Positions 34,978 to 44,586 are shown, numbered from the stretch's first letter. The stretch is 64,000 nucleotides of DNA from Metabacillus crassostreae (GCF_016908395.1 NZ_JAFBDU010000001.1:1464111-1528110); one strand, 5' to 3'. Program-made: numbers and translations. Notes: generated from the letters alone by a model not told the origin.

Positions 34978-36906
34978 TTAATTTCCTTTTAACAGACGTA
35001 AACCATTTAAAATAACTAAAATCGTACTGCCCTCATGTCCTATAACTCCTAAAGGAAGATCTAGTACTTGAAAGAAGTTTGAACAAATTAGTAAAGCAAT
35101 TACCGACATTGAAAAAACAATATTTTGCTTAATAATTCGATTCATTTTATTTGAAAGTGTTACAGCATTTGATAGTTTTAATAATTCATTTTTCATCAAA
35201 ATAATATCAGCCGTTTCTAATGCAACATCTGTTCCTTCACCCATTGCAATTCCCACATCGGAAGTGGCTAAAGCTGGGGCGTCATTGATACCATCACCGA
35301 TCATAGTAACAGTTCCATATTTCTCTTTTAGTTTCTTAATTTCTTGTACTTTTCCTTCTGGTAAACACTCACCTTTAAACATATCAATATTCAGTTCCTT
35401 TGCAATAACTTCTGCTGTGGACTGACTGTCTCCAGTAAGCATAACCGTTTTGATCCCTATTTTCCTTAGCTTATCAATTACTTCCTTCGCTTCTTTTCTC
35501 ACTACATCCTTCAAAGCTATTAACCCGACAATCTCACTTTCTCTTACTATATAAACAATTGTCTTTCCTTCTTTTGAAAGCTTCTCACTTACCTCATCTT
35601 GAAATACCTTTGCTTTTTCTTTTCCAACAAAATCAGCTTTTCCAATCTTCCAGGTAATATCATCGATAACTGCAGAAACTCCAAAACCTGACTTTTCGTC
35701 CACAGATACCATTTCAGCAGTACCTACTGGGAATTCATTATGAATTTTAGCCACAATTGCCTTTGCCAAGGGGTGTGTTGACTGATTTTCGATAGCTAAA
35801 ACCGCTTTATAAAATTCATTTTGATCAATTGTATCTATCGAAAGAATATCTGTTACACTTGGTTCACCTTTTGTTAGTGTGCCAGTTTTATCGAAGACTA
35901 CAACATCTGTTTTGTTTAATTTCTCTAAATGGATACCACCTTTGAATAATAAACCATTTTTTGCTCCATTTGAAATTGCAGACAATGTCGCTGGCATAAT
36001 AGATGCTACTAATGCACAAGGAGAAGCTACAACCATTAAAACAAGTGCACGATAAATAGTTTCATTCCAGCTCCACCCTAATGCAAAGTGAGGAACTACC
36101 ATCATTAAGCCAACAAGTATTAATACTGCTTTTACATATGTGCCCTCAAATTTTTCAATAAATTGTTGTGATGGAGATTTTTCTGATTGTGCTGATTGAA
36201 CCAACTCTAAAATTTTATGAAACATCGTTTCAGTACTTTTTTTCATAACAGAGATTGTAATAGATCCATTACCATTTACAGTGCCTGCAAAGACCTCATC
36301 ACTTTTATTTTTTTCTACAGGCATTGATTCTCCTGTTATAGCAGATTGATCAATATTTGTCTTCCCAGATAAAATCACACCATCCGTAGGAATTCTTTCA
36401 CCAGGTTTGACTAAAATTGTATCACCAATATTCAATGTTGAGACATGAACTTTCTTTTCCTCACCATTTACAAGAATCATTGCTTCCTCAGGCTGTAAAC
36501 TCATTAGAGCTAAGATTTCACGCTGACTTTTGTTCATTGTATACGTTTCGAGTGCGCCACTTAATGCAAAGATAAATATAAGTATAGCCCCTTCTTCCCA
36601 ATACCCTATTAGAGCAGAACCGATTGCAGCAAATACCATTAATAATTCAACATTTAATTTTTTATCTGCAATCGTTTCTTCTAACCCTTCTTTGGCTTTC
36701 GCGTAACCACCAATCACAAATGCCAATATAAATATAGGTATAGCAATAGCTTCATTTCCATTAGAATTATAAAACCATCCAAATCCAATAAGAATTCCTG
36801 CTATTAATGCATTTACTAATTCAATATGCTCTATCCATTTATTAAAAAATTCATGATTTTGTGAAGATCTTGTTTCAGATATTTTCTCTGCACTGTTAAG
36901 TTCCAC
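34978..36906 (-). CDS. zosA: P1B-type metal efflux ATPase (ZosA/PfeT-like)
   Basis: A 642-residue heavy-metal P-type ATPase without an N-terminal CxxC metal-binding domain. The actuator loop TGES, the transport motif SPCALVAS, the phosphorylation site DKTGTLTKGEP, the HP dipeptide (STHPLAKA) and GDGINDAP are all present. Near-identical core segments and length match B. subtilis ZosA, also called PfeT, now regarded as an Fe(II) exporter. A PerR-type box about 100 bp upstream fits the known peroxide control. The stoA neighbour upstream is as in B. subtilis. Confidence 0.92.
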   Translation of the reverse strand: MELNSAEKISETRSSQNHEFFNKWIEHIELVNALIAGILIGFGWFYNSNGNEAIAIPIFILAFVIGGYAKAKEGLEETIADKKLNVELLMVFAAIGSALIGYWEEGAILIFIFALSGALETYTMNKSQREILALMSLQPEEAMILVNGEEKKVHVSTLNIGDTILVKPGERIPTDGVILSGKTNIDQSAITGESMPVEKNKSDEVFAGTVNGNGSITISVMKKSTETMFHKILELVQSAQSEKSPSQQFIEKFEGTYVKAVLILVGLMMVVPHFALGWSWNETIYRALVLMVVASPCALVASIMPATLSAISNGAKNGLLFKGGIHLEKLNKTDVVVFDKTGTLTKGEPSVTDILSIDTIDQNEFYKAVLAIENQSTHPLAKAIVAKIHNEFPVGTAEMVSVDEKSGFGVSAVIDDITWKIGKADFVGKEKAKVFQDEVSEKLSKEGKTIVYIVRESEIVGLIALKDVVRKEAKEVIDKLRKIGIKTVMLTGDSQSTAEVIAKELNIDMFKGECLPEGKVQEIKKLKEKYGTVTMIGDGINDAPALATSDVGIAMGEGTDVALETADIILMKNELLKLSNAVTLSNKMNRIIKQNIVFSMSVIALLICSNFFQVLDLPLGVIGHEGSTILVILNGLRLLKGN

Positions 36907-37004
36907 TATTACCGCTCCTTATAATTGAGAATAAAAATCAAACTCATTCATTTGTTTTTCTTTTAAAATAGTGTATTTTCGAGGTTTTCCATCCATACTC
37001 TTAA

Positions 37005-37019
37005 TAATAATTATTATAA
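37005..37019 (-). promoter_or_regulatory. PerR-type box upstream of zosA
   Basis: On the minus strand this reads TTATAATAATTATTA, matching the Per box TTATAATnATTATAA at 14 of 15 positions. It lies about 100 bp from the zosA start in an AT-rich region with further partial inverted repeats (37068-37080). Confidence 0.68.
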
Positions 37020-37150
37020 ACAAAGAGTTGAAATATAGCAATAATTAATTAATATTATTACTATTTAATAATTATTATTGATAGCAATAAGCATTCTCAA
37101 TTACTAAAAAAAGAAAGAGATGTAATTAAACAACGAACAAAACAGAACGT

Positions 37151-37184
37151 AAAAAAGAACAGTCAGAATAATATCCAACTGTTC
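37151..37184 (-). terminator. Terminator downstream of stoA
   Basis: GAACAGT and ACTGTTC (7-bp stem, 14-base loop) with six A's on the left, giving U's in the minus-strand RNA. It lies 12 bp after the stoA stop and separates stoA from zosA. Confidence 0.68.
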
Positions 37185-37195
37185 CAGAATTCGAT

Positions 37196-37693
37196 TTATA
37201 GCTGCGAAATGGCATTGTGTAACATTTCATTTGTTACTGGTCCCAACAATTTATTTCTAATTATTCCTTTCTGATCAATAATTATAGTTGTTGGAATACC
37301 CATTAAATGATAATCTTTTGATACCTTTCCTGTTAAATCAAGTCCAATTGGAAAGGAAAGGTTAAACTGTTTTGCAAAGTGACTTACAACATTCTTACTA
37401 TTTTCTGAAGAAGTAACATTAACACCAATCAATACTATATTTTGTGCTTTATTTTCATTAGTGAATTTATTTAGATCTGTCATTTCTTCCTGGCAATAAT
37501 TACACCAAGTGGTCCAAAAATTCACTATAACAATTTGACCCCTAAAATCAGATAAACTTATTGCTTCATCAGATAAAGAAGGTATAGTAAAATCACTAGC
37601 TTTCTCCATGGGTTGATTCTTCGCTTTAATTTCATCTGAACAAGTAATACATAAAGCGAATAATAGGAAGAAAAAGAAAAGCTTTTGTTTCAT
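37196..37693 (-). CDS. stoA: Thiol-disulfide oxidoreductase, TlpA/StoA-like
   Basis: A 165-residue exported thioredoxin-fold protein. An N-terminal hydrophobic segment (residues 4-18) acts as signal or anchor. The redox motif is WCNYC (C64, C67). The cis-proline is in MGIPTTIIID. StoA in B. subtilis keeps spore envelope proteins reduced during cortex synthesis, with redox motif WCPPC. Here the two intervening residues are Asn-Tyr. The gene order ykvU-stoA-zosA supports the assignment. Confidence 0.82.
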   Translation of the reverse strand: MKQKLFFFFLLFALCITCSDEIKAKNQPMEKASDFTIPSLSDEAISLSDFRGQIVIVNFWTTWCNYCQEEMTDLNKFTNENKAQNIVLIGVNVTSSENSKNVVSHFAKQFNLSFPIGLDLTGKVSKDYHLMGIPTTIIIDQKGIIRNKLLGPVTNEMLHNAISQL

Positions 37694-38102
37694 ATATAAA
37701 GCTCCACCTTTTATTAGTCGATACTATACTTTTCCCAGTTTTATATCTATTTTATTCAAGGAAATCTTAATCCGTTTTTCAAATCATTATGGCTAGCTAA
37801 ATAGTTAATTCACCTACATGAAAATAAAGAAGATTTAGTAAACACCCTTAGCATTTTCCTATGGAATATAAGTATTTTAAGCTCATGATAACCCAAATTT
37901 CCAGGTGATATTTCGATTAATCATTTGCCTAATAATTCGGATTTTTATTTGTCTTCATAAATATATTTTTTGATTTTCTGCAGCGCAATGGAATGAACTT
38001 GTTTCTTTCTGCTTAACTGTATTTAGATTTATTCGTCTTTTTGTATGACTTCTTTAATTATGTCCCAGCCCTACTATAAGCTCCACTTTCTTACAGTATT
38101 GT
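37694..38102. other. Gene-free spacer between stoA and ykvU
   Basis: About 400 AT-rich bases with the stoA promoter region. I see no open frame, strong hairpin or repeat. A short patch at 37980-38003 (CTGCAGCGCAATGGAATGAAC) faintly recalls the ends of the structured repeat at 34772 but is too short to claim. Confidence 0.4.
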
Positions 38103-39428
38103 TTAATAAACAACGCGTCTTTTCATGAAATAGACACTAACATTTAGCTTATGACATATCGTCACATAGTGCATAAGCATAAGAAGAACTGCTCCCATAT
38201 TCATCCCAAGAATAATACCTTTCATGTTTAACATCTCCATTGAACCTAGCATATACATCATTCCAAATGAAATAGCATGTGACCAGATTGTGTGAAACAA
38301 TGCATCCTTTACGAGTCCCAGACCTATAAGGTAAGCTTGCATCGGGATAATAAAGAAGTGAAAAAGGAAATAGGGCCAAAGCAACTTTAAATAAAATGAT
38401 GCTGAAGAAGAATGAAAGAATAAATGTGTTAATGGATCAGCAAAAATGTACATGACAATAACAGAGATTGTTCCGTAAAAAAATGTAATAATCATCGCTT
38501 GTTTTAATAACCGAACCAATTTGTTATTATCATGATTCGCATATGCCTCAGATACATTTGGTATTAACATAATCATTAAAGCATGCCCTATAAAGGCTGG
38601 AAAAAAACCGATTGACATCGCAACACCAGCTAACATCCCATAGTGCTCTGTAGCCATTACACTAGAAAAGCCTGCACCCATTAAAGCCCATTTCACTAAG
38701 AATGGTTGAATTGCATGTGTAAAAGAATGAAATAATCTCAAGCCTGTTGTAGGAAAGGAAACAGAGAAAAGAGCTTTCCGTACTTTTCTACCTTTAATAG
38801 GTTGATTTTTTTCCTTGCTTAATACCTGATATTCAATCATATATGCTGTAATTAAATAGGCACTAACAATTAACTCACTACCAATTAAAGTTGCAAGAGA
38901 AATCATTAAAGCTTTTTCCAAATCAAATTGAAATGTCTGAAATACCCAAAATAAGATAATAAGCTGTACGACTTTTTTTAAGAAATTTGAAATAGCTATT
39001 TTCCCCATATGTTGTACACCCATAAAATATCCTCTTGCAATTGATGAGAAGGATACAATTGGAATTAAGAGAATAATAAGCCATTTCACGTAAGGGTGAT
39101 ACCTTTGAAAAACAGGGAGGCTTGGCAATACAAACAGTGCAATGACTGTAAAACCAATCGTAAACAATATTGTTAACATTATCGTGTGTTTAAGCATATG
39201 GTAATGTGTTTCTCGTTGCTTTTCTGCAATAAATTTAGAGATTGATATTGGTAATTCAAGGCTCGCAATAATCACAATAAAAAAAACAATCGGAAGAATG
39301 GACATATACAAACCCATACCTTCCTCACCAAGCTCTCTTGCTAAAATAATATTAATAAAAAACTCTAGACATTCACCAAAAAAAGCTGCGACTACCAGAA
39401 TTAATGTTCCTTTAACAAATGCATTCAT
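38103..39428 (-). CDS. ykvU: Polysaccharide/oligosaccharide flippase family membrane protein (SpoVB-like, YkvU)
   Basis: A 441-residue integral membrane protein with about 12-14 predicted helices, of the MOP (MviN/SpoVB/Wzx) superfamily. The N-terminus MNAFVKGTLILVVAAFFGECLEF-type (ATG at 39428) and the early conserved LARELGEEGMGLYM (about 29-42) are typical of SpoVB relatives, which move lipid-linked cell-wall or spore-coat precursors. Its place before stoA matches B. subtilis ykvU, a sporulation-associated gene. It is separated by about 150 bp from the ger operon. Confidence 0.87.
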   Translation of the reverse strand: MNAFVKGTLILVVAAFFGECLEFFINIILARELGEEGMGLYMSILPIVFFIVIIASLELPISISKFIAEKQRETHYHMLKHTIMLTILFTIGFTVIALFVLPSLPVFQRYHPYVKWLIILLIPIVSFSSIARGYFMGVQHMGKIAISNFLKKVVQLIILFWVFQTFQFDLEKALMISLATLIGSELIVSAYLITAYMIEYQVLSKEKNQPIKGRKVRKALFSVSFPTTGLRLFHSFTHAIQPFLVKWALMGAGFSSVMATEHYGMLAGVAMSIGFFPAFIGHALMIMLIPNVSEAYANHDNNKLVRLLKQAMIITFFYGTISVIVMYIFADPLTHLFFHSSSASFYLKLLWPYFLFHFFIIPMQAYLIGLGLVKDALFHTIWSHAISFGMMYMLGSMEMLNMKGIILGMNMGAVLLMLMHYVTICHKLNVSVYFMKRRVVY

Positions 39429-39581
39429 GTTGTAAGTCCCTTCTTATTAAACTAGTCCATAGTTTAACAATATGAGAACAAATACAATATTAAAACAAGC
39501 TAATGTAAAATCATCAAAAAAACTTTATTATAAATGCCCTACTCTATAATTAGAACGCTTAAACCATTTATTCAACAAGTA

Positions 39582-40652
39582 CTATTCTATAACGCCTGAC
39601 TCAGAAATGATAACCTCTGGTATAACATCAACCGTTAATTCTGGAATTCTATCACGCCAATTTTCAATATTGAACTCTCGAGATTGAGATCTAATTTGAT
39701 CACCAATCCCAACAGGATCAATTTTTAATTCTTTAAAATAAGTAAAAAGTGAATTTATTTCATTTTTCATTTTCTCCTCAAAAACCCGTTCAACGTCTTT
39801 TATAACTTCAGGTGTTATTCTTTTACCTGTGTATTCATGAATATATCCTTCTACCTTCACCTTTACTTCAACTTTAAGAGGTTCCAATGATTTCACTTTT
39901 AATTCTCTTGATGAAGCAATACTTTTAATTCCCGCTGAATGATTTTCCTTCGCTAGCTCCAATGTATAAGATCCTTTTGTATACTGATCAGCCAGTGTTT
40001 TAAAAAATAATAGTTGATCATTAGGGATACTACCTACAACCTTTTTGTCATCAAAAAGTGCTAAACCATCAATTTCTACTCCTCCTGTTTGTTCATTTTT
40101 TTTGATAAATGGAAGATAGGGATCCTGACCCTTAGAATAGAATTGATATAAAAATAGATGTAAATTTGATCTAGGTAAATCTCGATTTAACTTATTATGT
40201 TGAATTATATTAGAGATAAAATTTGATGCTCCTTGATTCTCAAATTTGGAATCCAGGACAGTTTTTGATTCTCCTCTTGCAACTGCAAGTTGTAACCTTT
40301 CACCAATTGATGCATCACGCTGTAAAGTATCAACTAAATCACTAATATCTTTTTTGGCTAAATCTTCGCCAAATAGCACAATTTCAATTTTGCCTAGTAC
40401 TAATTGATCGGGAGATTGCTTTTGCATGTTATCAAGGATATCACGACTTAGCTTAGATTCATCCGTTATCACATAATCATTGACAGGTTGATCTTTAATA
40501 TATGTATTTATTACTGCAGATCCTCTGATCGATTCTTTATCTATTAAATCAAAACCTATACTAGTAATAAGATTCACATCATCTAATATCTCCTTCTCAA
40601 CACACCCACTTAAAATCAACATTGTAAGAAACATTGATAAGCACTTTTTCAT
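39582..40652 (-). CDS. Germinant receptor lipoprotein subunit (GerAC family)
   Basis: A 356-residue lipoprotein forming the C subunit of a spore germinant receptor. The signal peptide ends in LSGC (Cys17). The conserved GerC N-terminus 'KEILDDVNLITSIGFD' is present, and the C-terminal Ger(x)C domain (about 200-345) ends with WRDRIPELTVDVIPEVII. The start overlaps the GerB stop by four bases, so it is the last gene of the receptor operon. Which germinant is recognised cannot be told. Confidence 0.92.
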   Translation of the reverse strand: MKKCLSMFLTMLILSGCVEKEILDDVNLITSIGFDLIDKESIRGSAVINTYIKDQPVNDYVITDESKLSRDILDNMQKQSPDQLVLGKIEIVLFGEDLAKKDISDLVDTLQRDASIGERLQLAVARGESKTVLDSKFENQGASNFISNIIQHNKLNRDLPRSNLHLFLYQFYSKGQDPYLPFIKKNEQTGGVEIDGLALFDDKKVVGSIPNDQLLFFKTLADQYTKGSYTLELAKENHSAGIKSIASSRELKVKSLEPLKVEVKVKVEGYIHEYTGKRITPEVIKDVERVFEEKMKNEINSLFTYFKELKIDPVGIGDQIRSQSREFNIENWRDRIPELTVDVIPEVIISESGVIE

Positions 40653-41740
40653 GCTTTTTTCTCCTTTATTTTACGACTAATCATAGAAACCAAGAAAAGC
40701 ATTGGTATATAACCTACTACTAAATAAAAACCCACTTGGCCGACAAAATCACTCAAAAAACTAATTTGTTCTCTCGTTTTTGAAAGAGAATTTGTAAAAA
40801 AAGCAATAAGCAAAATAGTGATTAATGTGTATTTTTGATTAAATTTAAATGAATCCTTTAAACATCTGCTAGCACTCCAAAGTGTTAAACATACATTTGG
40901 CAATATAATTAAACACCAATTCGCAATTCCTATATATTCGAAACGTTCCACAAAAGGTATCTCAACAATTTTCCAAATTGTTAATGTTGCCCATACGTTT
41001 TTTTGTAATTGTTCCTCACTAAAATATACAAGTGTAATCATCATAATTAGTGTATAAATAAGTGTACTTGTTGCAACAGCCATATGTGCCCACTTTTTAG
41101 ATTTATCAACATTTTTAATAAAAGGATAATATACAAGTAATGCTTCAAAACCAATAACAGTTAGCGACATGCTTTTTGTCGAAACAGCCAAGTCTTTTAC
41201 AGAATGATTAAAAACAGGCAATAAGTTACGCAAGTCTGAAAACTGTAATGGAAAAAGAAAAGTAAGAAATAGATAAACTGGAAGTATTATGCCAAAGAAA
41301 CTAATACCAGTAACAATCCTAAATCCTCCACTAATGATATAGTAAACTAACAATAGAAAAACAAAACTAAAAAGCCATACATTTATATCAGGAAACATCC
41401 AAACTTCAATTATTTCAATATACGTCCTCAACACAGTAATGGCTAATAAAGTAAAATAACAAGCCAATATAGCACTTATCGTGTTACCCACCCATTTCCC
41501 AAAGACTGCTTTATGTACTGTCATGACGTTTCCATTAGAATTTTGTAGAATTTTATAAATCATCCATAAAGAAATATGCACAATGAACCCTGATAAAATA
41601 ACAGCGATCCAAGCATCTCTTCCTGATTTTTCAGCAACAATTCTTTGAAAACCTAATACCCCTACTCCAAATTGAAGTGAATGAATTAAATAAAACACTA
41701 AGAAATGAGACACTTGGAATCTTTCTGCTATTTTAATCAT
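40649..41740 (-). CDS. Germinant receptor permease-like subunit (GerAB family)
   Basis: A 363-residue integral membrane protein with about ten helices, of the amino-acid/polyamine permease-related GerB family. It starts ERFQVSHFLVFYLIHSLQFGVGVLGFQR-type, the family's typical first helix. GerB subunits bind the germinant. It sits 16 bp after GerA and overlaps GerC by four bases, giving a compact A-B-C operon. Confidence 0.93.
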   Translation of the reverse strand: MIKIAERFQVSHFLVFYLIHSLQFGVGVLGFQRIVAEKSGRDAWIAVILSGFIVHISLWMIYKILQNSNGNVMTVHKAVFGKWVGNTISAILACYFTLLAITVLRTYIEIIEVWMFPDINVWLFSFVFLLLVYYIISGGFRIVTGISFFGIILPVYLFLTFLFPLQFSDLRNLLPVFNHSVKDLAVSTKSMSLTVIGFEALLVYYPFIKNVDKSKKWAHMAVATSTLIYTLIMMITLVYFSEEQLQKNVWATLTIWKIVEIPFVERFEYIGIANWCLIILPNVCLTLWSASRCLKDSFKFNQKYTLITILLIAFFTNSLSKTREQISFLSDFVGQVGFYLVVGYIPMLFLVSMISRKIKEKKA

Positions 41741-41756
41741 CTTTATTTCACCTCAT

Positions 41757-43241
41757 TCATTCGTCAATGTCTTTATTCATTTTTGCTTTTACGGCTGAAA
41801 ATCGTTTAGGCTTATTTGTACGCAAATGCTCCGGTCTTTTTGATAATAACGAAAAGGGAAGTCTTATAATAGCATCCTTCATATCTACAGTTCTTGGTGG
41901 ATAAATTGGTTCTAAGAATGGTCTTCCAAGTGAAGTTAACCTTAGTAAGTGTGTCAATAAAAAGCAGAAACACAATACAATTCCTAGTAACCCAAGCCAC
42001 TCTGCAAAAAGCAGAAATGGAAATCGGAGCATACGAATCGTGTTACCCATTGCATAAATTGGAGTTGTAAAAGATGCCAATGCAGATAAAGCTACTATAA
42101 TGAGTAAAACATTACTAGTTAAACCAGCTTCAACAGATGCTGTTCCAATTACAATACCTCCTACGATACCGATTGTTTGCCCAACCTTTGTAGGTAATCG
42201 CGCTCCAGCTTCTCGTAAAAGCTCAATTGTTAACTCCAGGAATAATGCTTCTAAAATTGGTGGTAATGGTACTTCTCTTCTAGATGAAATCAGTGTGTTA
42301 AGCAAATCGCTTGGAATTAACTCATAATGATAAGTTAAAGTCGCAACATATATAGGTGTGACTAGTATTGAGAAAGAAACAGCAAATAAACGAACTAATC
42401 GAAAGAAAGATGCATTAATCCAATTATAAAAATAATCATCAAATGCAGAGAAAAATTCAACTAAAGTTGTTGGTCCAACTAATACATGTGGAGAACCATC
42501 AACAATTATTCCCACCTTTCCTTCAGCTAATATTGATGACACACGATCAGGTCTTTCCGTATCTAATATTTGTGGAAATGGGGAATTATGATTATCAGAA
42601 ATCATTTGACTAATAAAAGAGCTGTCACTTATTTGGTCAAATTGAATGTCTTTAATTCTTTGAATGACTGTATGAACATTTTCTTCATCACATACACCTT
42701 CAACATATAAAACAGCAAGCTTTGTTTTAGAAAGATCACCTACATTCATTTCGAAAATTCTTAAATTCTCATTATTAATTCTTTTTCTTATCAAATTAAT
42801 ATTGGATTCTAATGATTCTACAAACGCTTCCTTAGGTCCGACTACACTAAACTCAACTTCAGGTAATGAAACATCACGTGCTTTGTTTAAAGTTGCTTTA
42901 ATTAAAGCACTCGGAAGACCGTATTCTGTTAAACTGACAAGAATATATCCATCAAGTAACTTTTCTTTAATCACATCTGTATCAATTGTTAAGATAATAT
43001 TTTCAATCGGTATTTCTTTTTTTAATTCTTCAAGAGTTTTCCATCTATCACTTTTTACTATAGGCATAATACTCTGTTGCAGTGTTTGCATATCTACTAA
43101 TGTTCTGATATAAGAAATCCAATATTTAACTTCATTTGTTTCTGCTTCATATTGTAAAAAGTCTGAGGAAGTCCTAAACCGAGCAATAAGTTGGACTAAT
43201 GAGGGCTTTTCTTTACCACTTTCATATGTCATTTTCTCCAT
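41757..43241 (-). CDS. Germinant receptor subunit (GerAA family)
   Basis: A 494-residue protein with a large hydrophilic N-terminal domain (about 1-270) and five or so C-terminal membrane helices. Signature stretches are EGVCDEENV, KVGIIVDGSPHVLVGPTT, PILEALFLELTIELLREAGARLP and the GIVGGIVIGTASVEAGLTS helix. These GerA subunits form the ion channel of the receptor. The ATG at 43241 has GAGGTGA upstream. In B. subtilis ykvT and ykvU are adjacent, so this operon is an insertion into that block. Confidence 0.94.
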   Translation of the reverse strand: MEKMTYESGKEKPSLVQLIARFRTSSDFLQYEAETNEVKYWISYIRTLVDMQTLQQSIMPIVKSDRWKTLEELKKEIPIENIILTIDTDVIKEKLLDGYILVSLTEYGLPSALIKATLNKARDVSLPEVEFSVVGPKEAFVESLESNINLIRKRINNENLRIFEMNVGDLSKTKLAVLYVEGVCDEENVHTVIQRIKDIQFDQISDSSFISQMISDNHNSPFPQILDTERPDRVSSILAEGKVGIIVDGSPHVLVGPTTLVEFFSAFDDYFYNWINASFFRLVRLFAVSFSILVTPIYVATLTYHYELIPSDLLNTLISSRREVPLPPILEALFLELTIELLREAGARLPTKVGQTIGIVGGIVIGTASVEAGLTSNVLLIIVALSALASFTTPIYAMGNTIRMLRFPFLLFAEWLGLLGIVLCFCFLLTHLLRLTSLGRPFLEPIYPPRTVDMKDAIIRLPFSLLSKRPEHLRTNKPKRFSAVKAKMNKDIDE

Positions 43242-43373
43242 TTTGCTTCACCTCGGTTCAACATTCAGTCTTTTTTATAGAATGCCTTCATTGTTTGGAA
43301 TTATGCACCAATTTGGTCTGTTAATTAGCTAAAATAATTCGTTTCATTACTGTGTTTAGGTACTTCCTGAAAC

Positions 43374-43499
43374 TTATTTGAAGTATTAAATCATTTATTT
43401 GGTACTTTAATAGATTTATTTGACGTTTTCTCCACTTTATTTGTTTGTTCGGTCATTTTATTTGCTGTAATTAATGATATATTTGACTTTCGACAAAAA
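43374..43499. repeat. Degenerate 21-bp tandem repeat, six units
   Basis: TTATTTG occurs at 43374, 43395, 43416, 43437 and 43458, with ATATTTG at 43479: exactly 21 bp apart each time. The remaining 14 bases of each unit are T-rich and diverged. On the plus strand the array is open in one frame and reads as heptads of the form LF..L.., but with no start codon. It lies in the 323-bp spacer between the ger operon and ykvT. Confidence 0.85.
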
Positions 43500-43522
43500 C
43501 CCCCTTTTACTAAACAGAAAAA

Positions 43523-43552
43523 GAGCGGAAAGCTATTTATAGCTTTCCGCTC
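43523..43552 (-). terminator. Terminator downstream of ykvT
   Basis: GAGCGGAAAGCT, loop ATTTAT, AGCTTTCCGCTC: a perfect 12-bp stem, with an A tract to the left (43518-43522), 12 bp after the ykvT stop. Confidence 0.88.
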
Positions 43553-43564
43553 CCATTTATATGA

Positions 43565-44167
43565 TTATTTAGCAAAACGATGATTTCCAATAACAGTTGT
43601 TACTTCACGAGATGTAATCCATGTACTTTTAGCCGTTTTCGGATTATAAAAGTATAGAGATCCTTTTCCCATTCCACGGAATGCTAATGCTTCTTTAACT
43701 GCTGTTTTAGCCGAATTATCTGCTGGTTGGTTAATTGCACCGTTTTTCACAGGTGAAAATGCATAGTATCCTTGATCTTTTTGATTGATAACTCCATTAA
43801 CAGTATTAGGAAATAATGAACTATCTACACGATTCAATACAACAGTAGCTACAGCTACCTTCCCTGCATATGGTTCACCTTTTGCTTCTGCATGAACAAG
43901 ACGTGCTAACAAATCCATTTCTTTTGATGTAATCGTTTGGGGAATCACAAGTTTTTCACCTACAAACAAAACATGTGAAGATTTTCGGTTTGCTGACATT
44001 AATGTATTTACTGAGATACCGTGTTTTTTTCCTATAAGCCATAGCGTATCACCAGATTGTACTTGATGTGTTGTTGCAGCACTAGCTTTTGATTGTGGTG
44101 TAGAAATCGCAACGAGCGATAAAGCTAATGTTGAAACAGCAACAAGTTTCAATATTAATTTTTTCAT
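43565..44167 (-). CDS. ykvT: Secreted LysM / SleB-CwlJ-like cell wall hydrolase
   Basis: A 200-residue exported hydrolase. The signal peptide (1-31) ends SKASAAT. One LysM domain runs from about 33 to 76 (HQVQSGDTLWLIGKKHG to VGEKLVIP), and a hydrolase_2 domain from about 82 to 198. The latter has the catalytic Glu in LLARLVHAEAKGEPYAGKVAV and the family blocks VVLNRV and FSPVKNG. That is the SleB/CwlJ fold that cuts spore cortex or vegetative peptidoglycan. Length and layout match B. subtilis YkvT. The start has an AGGAGGTTACG-type site. Confidence 0.9.
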   Translation of the reverse strand: MKKLILKLVAVSTLALSLVAISTPQSKASAATTHQVQSGDTLWLIGKKHGISVNTLMSANRKSSHVLFVGEKLVIPQTITSKEMDLLARLVHAEAKGEPYAGKVAVATVVLNRVDSSLFPNTVNGVINQKDQGYYAFSPVKNGAINQPADNSAKTAVKEALAFRGMGKGSLYFYNPKTAKSTWITSREVTTVIGNHRFAK

Positions 44168-44373
44168 AAATTCGTAACCTCCTAGGTTCGTAATTGTTTT
44201 TGCTACAAAAACAAGATTAACAGGTTTATATCTTTAAGACACCCCTCAATATATGGTAGGTTACCCAATAGTTTATTAACAGATGACGGTCATAAAATTA
44301 TTTGGTCACAAATCATAGCTCCCGTTAACCCTTGTAATAAAGGAATATTTCTCCTAATAAAACAACACTAACG

Positions 44374-44405
44374 AAAAAAAGCCAAGAAGTTTTAACTTCT
44401 TGGCT
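44374..44405 (-). terminator. Terminator downstream of the gene at 44392-44586
   Basis: AGCCAAGAAGT and ACTTCTTGGCT form an 11-bp stem with a 4-base loop and seven A's on the left. It overlaps the last codons of the small gene, which end in EEPRS. Confidence 0.85.
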
Positions 44406-44586
44406 CTTCTAAATAACGGTAAATGATACTTCCACCTTGTTGAGCAATCCCACGAAAATGCTTAAAATCATCGCGATTAACTAATACAGTACGAAAAGGA
44501 AGAAATTGATCTTTTGATACATGGTATTCGTGTAACTCACCATTTCTAAGTTGATCCAATAGTTCATTTATTGTTCGTTCATCCAT
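44392..44586 (-). CDS. Conserved small hypothetical protein (64 aa)
   Basis: The start is taken at the ATG 44586, 7-8 nt after GTGAGGAC; two in-frame ATGs upstream (44607, 44622) lack a ribosome site. The protein, beginning [13 protein letters not shown], is soluble and amphipathic. Its middle ([23 protein letters not shown]) and its end (GGSIIYRYL) look like a compact alpha/beta domain. I have a sense of similar short proteins in other Bacillus genomes but cannot name the family. It has its own terminator, so it is probably a real monocistronic gene. Confidence 0.65.
   Translation of the reverse strand: MDERTINELLDQLRNGELHEYHVSKDQFLPFRTVLVNRDDFKHFRGIAQQGGSIIYRYLEEPRS

Noticed and set aside
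43374..43499. Tandem repeat considered as a CRISPR array
   Set aside because: The conserved part is only 7 bp in a 21-bp period, there are no cas genes, and spacer lengths are too short.
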